Below are positions 44,906 through 52,400 of a stretch of DNA of 57,601 nucleotides, piece after piece; position 1 is the stretch's first letter, and each line of letters opens with the position of its first letter. A model generated the notes under the pieces. That model did no database searches. It saw only the letters and a program-made list of their open reading frames with translations, and was not told the DNA's origin. A program made the translations under genes and the position numbers. This stretch comes from Bacteroidales bacterium (lineage in GTDB: Bacteria; Bacteroidota; Bacteroidia; Bacteroidales; UBA4417). The DNA lies in the NCBI GenBank assembly GCA_016707785.1, contig JADJGZ010000033.1, positions 1 through 57,601 of the forward strand. The letters run 5' to 3'.

Positions 44906-44913
44906 TACCTTTG
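44906..44913 (+). promoter_or_regulatory. -7 box of the DEAD-box helicase gene
   Basis: TACCTTTG matches TAnnTTTG, 19 bp before the ATG at 44932. A TTTG at 44887-44890 is a possible -33 element with a short spacer. Confidence 0.55.
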
Positions 44914-44931
44914 CGGCACTAAAATAAATTA

Positions 44932-46809
44932 ATGAAGAGATTTGATGAATTGGGCCTGCAGGAAAACATCCTCAGGGCCGTTAATGAACTAGGGTTCGAA
45001 AACCCTATGCCTGTCCAGGAAGCTTTAATCCCGCGAATTCTAGAAAACAATACTGATCTTGTAGGCCTTGCCCAGACGGGTACAGGTAAGACAGCGGCAT
45101 TTGGGCTTCCCTTGTTACAGATGATTGATCCCACAGTTAAAACAACGCAGGCGATTATCCTTAGCCCTACACGCGAACTTTGTGTGCAGATTGCCAATGA
45201 TATCCGCGGTTTTGCAAAGTACATGCCGGGCATCAATATTGTACCCATCTATGGTGGTGCTGGTTTTGAAGGCCAGGTAAAAGAACTGAAAGCGGGAGCA
45301 CATATTATTGCTGCTACACCCGGACGTATGCTTGATATGATTATGAGGAAAAAGTCTGATTTATCAGGCATTAAATGGCTCGTACTTGATGAAGCTGATG
45401 AAATGCTTAATATGGGCTTTGAGGAAGAAGTGAGAGGCATTATTGAAAGTGCTTCGACCGACAGGCATACCTACCTTTTTTCTGCAACTATGCCAAAAGA
45501 GGTTGAACAGATTGCGCTTCAATATATGCATAAGCCCCAGACTATCAGTGTTGGGCAGCGGAATAAAGGAGCGATCAATGTAAAACATAACTATTATGTA
45601 GCACATGCTAAGGACCGTTATAATATTCTGAAAAGGATTTGTGACTATCATCCTGAAATGTATGCCATCGTTTTCTGTCGTACCCGCCAGGAAACCCAGG
45701 AAGTATCTTCTTCTCTAATTCGTGATGGCTACAATGCTGATGCCCTGCATGGGGATCTTTCCCAGGCACAGCGCGACCATGTAATGAATAAATTCCGTCA
45801 GCGTCATTTATCAATACTTGTTGCTACTGATGTAGCAGCTCGCGGGATTGATGTAGATGACCTGACTCATGTAATTAATTATAACTTACCTGATGAACCG
45901 GATAATTATATCCACCGCAGTGGCCGTACCGGAAGAGCGGGAAAATCAGGGACTTGCATCTCGATAGTTAACCTAAAGGAAAAAAGCCGGATTCGTCAGC
46001 TCGAAAAACAGGTGGGTAAGGAATTTAACCAGGCAAAAATTCCTTCAGGAACCCAGGTTTGTGAGAAACAGCTCTATCATCTTATTGACAGGATGGAGAA
46101 TGTTGTTGTGAATGAAGAAGAGATCATGGCTTTTCTGCCGGTGATTTTCAAGAAGCTACAGTGGCTGAGCAGTGAAGAATTGATCAAACGATTTGTTTCT
46201 GTTGAATTCAACAGGTTCCTTGAATACTATAGGAATGCTGACGATCTCAATGTTGATGAAAGTCGGGAGCGTGAACGCGGATCGTCGCATTCATCACGTG
46301 AAAACTTTACCTGGCTGTTCTTAAGCATTGGTAGGAAAGATGGAATTCTTCCTCCGAAGTTGCTGGGCCTGATTAATGATTATACACGTAAAAGAGATCT
46401 TCGGATTGGTAAAATTGACATTGGTGACACTTTCTCCTTTATTCAGGTGGATACAGATTATGTAAAGCAGTTTATTGAAGCATTCCAGGGGAAATTAATC
46501 AATGACAGGCCTATTCGCGTGGATGTTTCAGAAGAACAGGACCGCCAGGGCCGTCCTTCACGTGGCCGTTCAGAAGGAGGCCGTGGTTATGAAAGCCGTG
46601 GTGGTGACAGGAGGAACAATGACAGGCGAAGCGGTGACAGCCGGGGTGGAGACAGCAGGGGTGGTGATAGCAGAGGAGGAGAACGCCGTTTTGATGGCCC
46701 CAGATCACCAGGCAAAAAATTTGGTGGCCCTAAGGAATCAAGTCGTGCTCCAAAGGAATCAAGTCGGGGTGATGAAAACCTGAAGTATGGAAAGAAGAAG
46801 AAGTGGTAG
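44932..46809 (+). CDS. DEAD-box ATP-dependent RNA helicase with DbpA-like RNA-binding domain
   Basis: A 625-residue helicase. Q motif NPMPVQEALIP, motif I AQTGTGKT, Ia SPTRELC, II LDEADEML, III FSATMPKE, and VI YIHRSGRTGRAG. A linker follows, then at about residues 460-545 a DbpA/CsdA-type RRM (FTWLFLSIGRKDGILPPKLL, IDIGDTFSFIQVDTDYV). The tail is Arg-Gly rich (GGDSRGGDSRGGERRFDG), which binds RNA non-specifically. It is probably involved in ribosome assembly or cold adaptation. Confidence 0.95.
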   Translation: MKRFDELGLQENILRAVNELGFENPMPVQEALIPRILENNTDLVGLAQTGTGKTAAFGLPLLQMIDPTVKTTQAIILSPTRELCVQIANDIRGFAKYMPGINIVPIYGGAGFEGQVKELKAGAHIIAATPGRMLDMIMRKKSDLSGIKWLVLDEADEMLNMGFEEEVRGIIESASTDRHTYLFSATMPKEVEQIALQYMHKPQTISVGQRNKGAINVKHNYYVAHAKDRYNILKRICDYHPEMYAIVFCRTRQETQEVSSSLIRDGYNADALHGDLSQAQRDHVMNKFRQRHLSILVATDVAARGIDVDDLTHVINYNLPDEPDNYIHRSGRTGRAGKSGTCISIVNLKEKSRIRQLEKQVGKEFNQAKIPSGTQVCEKQLYHLIDRMENVVVNEEEIMAFLPVIFKKLQWLSSEELIKRFVSVEFNRFLEYYRNADDLNVDESRERERGSSHSSRENFTWLFLSIGRKDGILPPKLLGLINDYTRKRDLRIGKIDIGDTFSFIQVDTDYVKQFIEAFQGKLINDRPIRVDVSEEQDRQGRPSRGRSEGGRGYESRGGDRRNNDRRSGDSRGGDSRGGDSRGGERRFDGPRSPGKKFGGPKESSRAPKESSRGDENLKYGKKKKW

Positions 46810-46857
46810 ATTAGGCAAATAATCTTATTAAGGACAATCCCAAAAAATGAAGTGATA

Positions 46858-46950
46858 AAGGGAGGGGGAGAGGGCGAGAAATGCTTCTATAATGATGAAA
46901 AAAGGGTGGAGAGGTAATAATTAGGGAGAATAATAGTCATTAGGGAGAAT
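46858..46950. repeat. Purine-rich array left of the four-helix-bundle gene
   Basis: A stretch dominated by G and A on the + strand with GGGAGGGGGAGAGGG at its start. It ends with two copies of TTAGGGAGAAT (46921-46931 and 46940-46950) separated by 8 bp. The complementary, pyrimidine-rich kind of sequence lies on the other side of the gene at 47581. Confidence 0.7.
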
Positions 46951-46953
46951 TTA

Positions 46954-47328
46954 TCAGAAAGTCCATTTCTCGGGAGATTTTATCACTTTGATAATCATAC
47001 ATATAATTCTTTCGTATTGAGAATTATAGCTATCACATAAGTCAGGAGATATATACTGACAATCTCGTGCAAAGTCTAACCAGGTTTGTGTTTCAGCTGC
47101 TTCACCCTCTGAATCCGACAACTTGGCTATAAATGCCTTTTCATATCTTCTTTTTCGCCAGGCTTCAGCTAAGTTTACGCAAACTGACCGTGAACTTCTC
47201 CTGATCTGATCTGTCAATGAATATCGTTCATGAGAAGGGAAATTCCTTGTCAGTTCGAAAATTTCTAAAGCCAATTTATAGGATAACTTATAAACTTCCA
47301 ATTCCTTATGTGAAACAATAAGTGTCAT
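46954..47328 (-). CDS. Four-helix bundle protein (S23 / 23S rRNA intervening-sequence protein family)
   Basis: A 124-residue all-helical protein: HKELEVYKLSYKLALEIFEL, HERYSLTDQIRRSSRSVCVN, then LAEAWRKRRYEKAFIAKLSD and SEGEAAETQTWLDFARDC. This is the PF05635-type S23 signature (ELxVYxLxxxL, LxxQIRRSxxSVxxNIAEG, here NLAEAW). S23 genes occur as intervening sequences in 23S rRNA genes but are also free-standing, and the fold is shared with the Avd accessory proteins of diversity-generating retroelements. No reverse transcriptase is nearby. The role is unknown, and the setting among low-complexity arrays suggests an accessory element. Confidence 0.88.
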   Translation of the reverse strand: MTLIVSHKELEVYKLSYKLALEIFELTRNFPSHERYSLTDQIRRSSRSVCVNLAEAWRKRRYEKAFIAKLSDSEGEAAETQTWLDFARDCQYISPDLCDSYNSQYERIICMIIKVIKSPEKWTF

Positions 47329-47530
47329 AAAACATGATATTTGAATAACTTTTATAAAGAAACTGCGATTGCAAGAAAACCAAAAATTCCGATTAATTCG
47401 GCAAGTTTTATCTTAGGAAAAACACTAATAGCTTAAATATGTGCTTATTAAAAAATTATTTGCCTATCAATCCACAAAAATAAGATATTCAAGGTGTTAG
47501 ATTCAAAACAGTCACATTAGTACAATTTTT

Positions 47531-47579
47531 CTAGTCCTGAGTTTAGTTTACATTCTCAGTAAACCTATTTCAGGACTAG
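47531..47579. mobile_element. 49-bp imperfect inverted repeat, probable MITE or IS remnant
   Basis: CTAGTCCTGA (47531-47540) pairs with TCAGGACTAG (47570-47579), and inside it GTTTAC (47546-47551) pairs with GTAAAC (47559-47564), leaving a 7-nt centre. Read as terminal repeats, the two ends agree at about 16 of 21 positions, and they look like the ends of an insertion sequence with its interior deleted. No target-site duplication is evident. Confidence 0.5.
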
Positions 47580-47580
47580 A

Positions 47581-47769
47581 CACACCACCCCACCCCTATC
47601 TCCTAATCCCCCATCTCCTAATCTCCCCATCCTAATCTCCTAATCCCCTCATCCCCTCCCATCCCTCATCCCCTCATCCCTCACCTATCTCCTCATCCCC
47701 CATCTCCTCATCCCCCCACCCCATCCCCTCATCTCCTCATCCCCTCATCTCCACATCCCCTAATCTCAA
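47581..47769. repeat. Pyrimidine-rich degenerate tandem array
   Basis: About 185 bp built from 8-9 bp units of the form (A/C)ATCYCCT, such as CATCTCCT, CATCCCCT and AATCTCCT. It ends 5 bp before the trxB stop codon. The opposite strand is G-rich (GAGGGGATGAGGGG) and could form non-B structures. Confidence 0.85.
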
Positions 47770-47773
47770 TGCA

Positions 47774-48715
47774 CTATTCTTTAGTAGCCAGCCATCTTTC
47801 AGCTTCAATGGCGGCCATGCAACCGGTACCTGCGGCAGTAACAGCCTGACGATAGACATGATCCTGAACATCACCGGCAGCAAATACCCCTTCAATATTG
47901 GTACGGGTGCTACCAGGAATGGTTTTAATATAACCTTGTTCATCCAATTCAATCTGATTTTTGAAAATATCCGTATTTGGTTGATGACCAATAGCAACAA
48001 AGAAACCTTGTACTTCAATTTGTTTCAGTTCCCCGGTTTTATTGTTTCCTATCAGAGCACCGGTAACAACTTTTCCATCTCCAAGAATTTCCTTGGTAGA
48101 AGAATTCCACAGAATTTCGATATTGGGAGCTGACATCACCCTGTGTTGCATTGCTTTTGAAGCACGCAATTCATCTCTGCGGACAACCAGATATACCTTA
48201 CGGCACATTTTTGCCAGGTAAGATGCTTCTTCACAAGCTGTATCACCTCCACCAACAACAGCTACATCCATTCCACGAAAGAAAAATCCGTCGCATGTAG
48301 CGCAAGCAGAGACGCCATTACCATTATATCTTTTTTCTGATTCAATGCCTAACCATTTGGCTGTTGCACCTGTGGAAATAATAACCGTTTCGGCAAGCAG
48401 TTCTTTTCCATCATCAGTAGTAACTGAAAATGGGCGTTTTGAGAAATCGACCCTGTCAATGATTCCAAACCTGACATCTGTTCCAAACCTTTCTGCCTGC
48501 CGCTGAAGATCTTGCATCAGTTCAGGACCGGTTATTCCTTTAGGATATCCGGGAAAATTATCCACTTCAGTGGTTGTGGTAAGTTGTCCACCCATCTGAA
48601 GCCCGGTATAGACAACAGGCTTTAAATCGGCACGGGCAGCATAAATGGCAGCGGTATAACCTGCAGGACCTGATCCAATAATCAGGCATTCGATCATGTT
48701 GTTTTCAGGATTCAT
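47774..48715 (-). CDS. trxB: Thioredoxin-disulfide reductase
   Basis: A 313-residue FAD/NADPH flavoenzyme that reduces thioredoxin. FAD site IGSGPAGYTAAIYAARA, redox-active CATC at about 136-139 (SACATCDGFFF), NADPH motif VVGGGDTACEEA with HRRDEL-like VVRRDELRASK, and C-terminal GVFAAGDVQDHVYRQ. It is the typical low-Mr form. A -7 box sits at 48736-48743. Confidence 0.95.
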   Translation of the reverse strand: MNPENNMIECLIIGSGPAGYTAAIYAARADLKPVVYTGLQMGGQLTTTTEVDNFPGYPKGITGPELMQDLQRQAERFGTDVRFGIIDRVDFSKRPFSVTTDDGKELLAETVIISTGATAKWLGIESEKRYNGNGVSACATCDGFFFRGMDVAVVGGGDTACEEASYLAKMCRKVYLVVRRDELRASKAMQHRVMSAPNIEILWNSSTKEILGDGKVVTGALIGNNKTGELKQIEVQGFFVAIGHQPNTDIFKNQIELDEQGYIKTIPGSTRTNIEGVFAAGDVQDHVYRQAVTAAGTGCMAAIEAERWLATKE

Positions 48716-48735
48716 TTCAATTTTAAATTAGGGCG

Positions 48736-48743
48736 CAAATTTA
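48736..48743 (-). promoter_or_regulatory. -7 box of trxB
   Basis: Minus-strand TAAATTTG matches TAnnTTTG, 21 bp before the trxB start codon. Confidence 0.55.
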
Positions 48744-48882
48744 GATTTTTTCTCCTCATTAACACAAACTATACCATAATTATATCTACTTGATTTTCAT
48801 ATCGTTATAAAATTGTCATATAGACTAAACATGCCAATATGGCTGAATACCTGAAAAAAAAAGGATGAAAATAAAAAAAATG

Positions 48883-48890
48883 TATATTTG
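48883..48890 (+). promoter_or_regulatory. -7 box of the tRNA-like RNA gene
   Basis: TATATTTG matches TAnnTTTG and is followed by CACC, as at many Bacteroidota tRNA promoters. It lies 17 bp before the acceptor stem. An A-rich tract precedes it in place of a clear -33 TTG. Confidence 0.65.
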
Positions 48891-48907
48891 CACCCTCATT
48901 CGAGGAT

Positions 48908-49006
48908 CGGGGTGTGGCTCGTCACCAGTGACGAGATTGGCTAGCGTATCCCGCAGTTGCGGGGGCAGTTGCGGGATGGTCGTCAGTTCGAGTCTGACCA
49001 CTCCGA
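48908..49006 (+). ncRNA. tRNA-like RNA, probably derived from tRNA-Pro, with hairpins inserted in the D and anticodon arms
   Basis: A 99-nt unit. The acceptor stem CGGGGTG (48908-48914) pairs with CACTCCG (48999-49005), leaving discriminator A at 49006. The T arm is GTCAG-TTCGAGT-CTGAC (48982-48998), a canonical T loop. The D-loop signature AGATTGGCT is at 48934-48942. First pair C1-G72 with A73 is proline tRNA identity. Two extra structures interrupt it: CTCGTCA..TGACGAG with loop CCAG (48918-48935), and a 13-bp hairpin at 48948-48977 closed by GGGG (48961-48964). Removing 13 nt from the D arm and 9 from the anticodon loop would restore about 77 nt, a normal tRNA length. No standard 7-nt anticodon loop is present, so decoding is doubtful. 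It may be a novel tRNA-like regulator or a tRNA-Pro gene with palindromic insertions. Confidence 0.65.
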
Positions 49007-49007
49007 C

Positions 49008-49035
49008 AAAAAGGTGCTGAAAGGCACCTTTTTTT
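49008..49035 (+). terminator. Intrinsic terminator of the tRNA-like gene
   Basis: AAAAAGGTGC (49008-49017) pairs with GCACCTTTTT (49024-49033) around TGAAAG, with seven T in the tract. It begins one base after the discriminator region, so the transcript would be short and discrete. Confidence 0.9.
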
Positions 49036-49459
49036 ATTCCCTCTCACTTTTTCCAATTCGGAAAAGAAATATTCAGGAATTCCCTTTCCCGGAAGATTTG
49101 CATTAATAAAATATTCCTAAATTTATGCGAACAAATTGATTAGCTTTACTATGTATTTATAGGCATGTTTTTTGTATTTTAATCTCACTTTCAACATTTT
49201 GCGGTAAAGAACAGGAATACCATCAACTCTCCTTGCTCCTATTTAACTTGTGACTGCTTTTAACATTCATCTGAAAATTTAAGATTTTCATGTATTCAAG
49301 GCTTCAAATAAGGCAAGAAATCTTGTTTTCAATAACTTTAATGACAGGCTTATTATGAGCTTCATGCTTATAGATACTAAAAGTCTTTGCTTCAAATAAC
49401 CAACAAACTTGCCGGCATACATGATGCAGGTAATACATTATTAACCAAACCCATACACT
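49036..49459. other. 424-bp leader region of the giant secreted protein gene
   Basis: AT-rich with no ORF I would call. AGTCTTTG at 49382-49389 is a one-mismatch -7 box upstream of the start at 49460. No other structured element was identified. Confidence 0.5.
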
Positions 49460-52400
49460 ATGAAAAAATTACTCTTTATCCTCGTGATTTCCTTCCTTTG
49501 GGTCGGCATTTCCTGGGGTCAAAAACATTCAGGCCTCACAGAATCTGCTACTTTAAAGAAACAGGTACAGAATACCACAGGCAAGGCCCGGCAGACAGGT
49601 GCAGCCCGCAAAACGGCAGGTCCCACTCTTATTCAGGCTGCCCCGTCAGAGAACATTTTAAAGGCTACAACCGGTGGAAAAGCGGCTACTGCCTGGTCAA
49701 CTCCATATACCTTCACTCAAACTGCTGGGACATACTCTGCAATCAGTGGTACAACAGTTGGTACAACTGCCAATGATGAAGAGGTTTTTGGCCCCTTTAA
49801 CATTGGTTTTACCTTTAATTATAATGGAACCAACTATACACAATTCAGTATTTCCACGAATGGATTTATTGGGTTGGGAAGTACTACTATTACCAATTCA
49901 TCCCTTCCCCTAAGCACCGGGGCTTCCAATAATGTTATCAGTGCTCTGGGATTAAACCTTCAGGGACAAACCGGGTCAAGCATCCAGTACCTACTTACAG
50001 GGACTGCTCCTAACCAGACCATGGTAATTCAATGGACTAATTACAGGAAAGCTGCTGCAACGGGAGATGTTTTCAATTTCCAAATCAGGCTGAACCAAAA
50101 TGGCAACTCCATTGCAGTTGTATATAATGCATTTACAGTGAATGGCACAAACAGCACTCCCCAGGTAGGAATACGAGGAGCATCAAATGCAGATTATAAT
50201 AACCGGACTGTTGGCGCATCCCAAACCTGGGCAACCTCGATTGCAGGCACAGCCAACACATCAAGTTGCTTTCTGCGTTCAGCCAAGTTTCCAGCTAATG
50301 GTCAAACATACACCTGGACACCATTGAACTGCACAATCAGCACCTTCCCATATAATGAAGATTTCTCAGCAACCCTAAACTCATGCTGGAGCATCTCTCA
50401 GGTGAGCGGAACTGGACTATGGACAATGGCGACCTCCATCAATTATCCTGACCTTGTACCAGTAGTTACGCTCAATCCACAAAGCGGAACACACCTTGCA
50501 AAATTTGACTCTTATAATTATGTTGCAGGAACTGTTTCCAGGTTGAAAACATCAACTTTTAACTTTACTGGTCTTACCAGTCCATCCGTAGAATTTTATA
50601 TGGCACAGGATGGTCAATATACTAACCTGGATGTAATTGAAATCCAGGCTTCCACAGATGGAGGTGCCACATGGACAACTTTATCCCCGGGTTATTATAG
50701 GTTCAATTCAACCTTTACAACTCCAGGCTGGAAAAAATACACTGCTTACCTGCCAGCCTATGCCAATACTAACAATGTAACCCTTGCTTTTCTTGCAACC
50801 AGCCTTTATGGAAACATGATGGCCATTGATAATGTTGTTGTTAAACAAGGCGTCACAGATGATGTTGGAACAGCAGGTGTATGGGCTCCCACAAAGCTTC
50901 CTGTTGGGCAGAATTATCCATGGTTTTCAATTATTAAGAACTATGGTCCGAATACTGAAACATTTGATGTAGATACCAAATTAAGGGTAAATGGAACTCC
51001 AACGGTTACTACTACCAATTCCATTACCAGTCTGGCCTTTAATGCAACCTCTACCCTTAGTGGTTCCTATAACTTGTCTTCATATGCTGCCGGTAGCAGT
51101 TTCGACATCCTGAATCAAACAAAGCTTTTGATTGATCAAAATACAGCTAACGATATATTAATCAATTCAACCCGAGCCTGTGTAAAGGATTCTATTTATG
51201 CATGGGATGATGGTGTAGGTGAAAGTGCTGTGGGATACAACACTGGCACAGGATGGTTAGGCCAGATGTATTATCTTTCTGCTCAAGACACTTTAACTTC
51301 CATTTCAATCAATTGGGGAACCATTCCCGGAGCACTGGCAGGTACCAGTCTTGAAATCTATAATGTTGCCGGAGGATTACCAACTACTAAATTTGGTGAT
51401 ATAGTAACCGGTATCAGCCTGACAACTGCTGATGAAGGTATATGGAAAACTTATGCCCCATCAACACCTATTGTACTGCCGGCGGGCACTTACTGGATCG
51501 GTGTTCATCAAACGGTTGCTTTGGCAGGAACCTATATTCTCAACTACGACGATACCGGACTTTCAGCTGAAAATTATCTTACAGGATTTGCCTTTTATAG
51601 TGCTGATGCTGTAACCTGGAATGACTATTATGCTTCCAGTCTGTATTCCATTAACCTGGTACGTCCAAATTTTGCAAATGTATTGACCCCTTTTACTGCC
51701 AATCCTACCAATCTTACAGCTACACCAGTAAGTGACAGCCAGATTAACCTGGGTTGGGCACTGAATGGTAACGGAAACAATGTCCTTGTTGCCTGGAATA
51801 GCACGAATACTTTTGGTACTCCTGTAGATGGAACTAACTATAGCACAGGAAATACAATTCCCGGTGGTGGCACAGTACTTCAGTATAATAATTCAACTTC
51901 CTATAACCATTCCGGATTATCAGGAAATACAACCTATTTCTATAAGATTTGGTCATACAACGGAACGCTTTATTCATCAGGTGCTGCTACAAATGCAACC
52001 ACCTATTGCAGTTCTACTTCTGTTCCATACCTGGATAATATTGACAGTTATACCGCACCTTCAACAGGATGTCTTGCTGTACAAGATGTAAATGCTGATA
52101 ACGAAGAGTGGTTTACTTATTCTACTGCAGGCTATCCACATTCCGGTGTAAATTGCCTTGCAATAGCTTACAGTGTCCCAGGTGTAACAATGGATGACTG
52201 GGTCTTTTCCCAGGGACTGAACCTGGTTGCCGGACAAAGCTACGATGTATCTTTCTACTACCGATCGGCAGCAACAGCCACCTATTCAGAACGGCTTGAA
52301 GTTAAATGGGGAACGGCAGCCAATGCAGCAGCCATGACCAGCAGTGCAATATTTGATATGGTTGATTTTATTCAAGGTACATACCTTGAGGGGAAAGGCA

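Noticed and set aside
44494..44931. Purine riboswitch or long structured leader before purL or the helicase
   Set aside because: Both promoters sit within about 25 bp of their start codons, leaving no leader for such an element.
46954..47328. Diversity-generating retroelement accessory protein (Avd)
   Set aside because: The four-helix fold is shared, but there is no reverse transcriptase, template repeat or variable repeat nearby.
47581..47769. CRISPR array
   Set aside because: The repeat units are 8-9 bp, degenerate and contiguous, with no spacers and no cas genes.
48908..49006. Ordinary tRNA gene
   Set aside because: No normal anticodon loop; the D and anticodon arms contain extra hairpins, so it is reported as tRNA-like.
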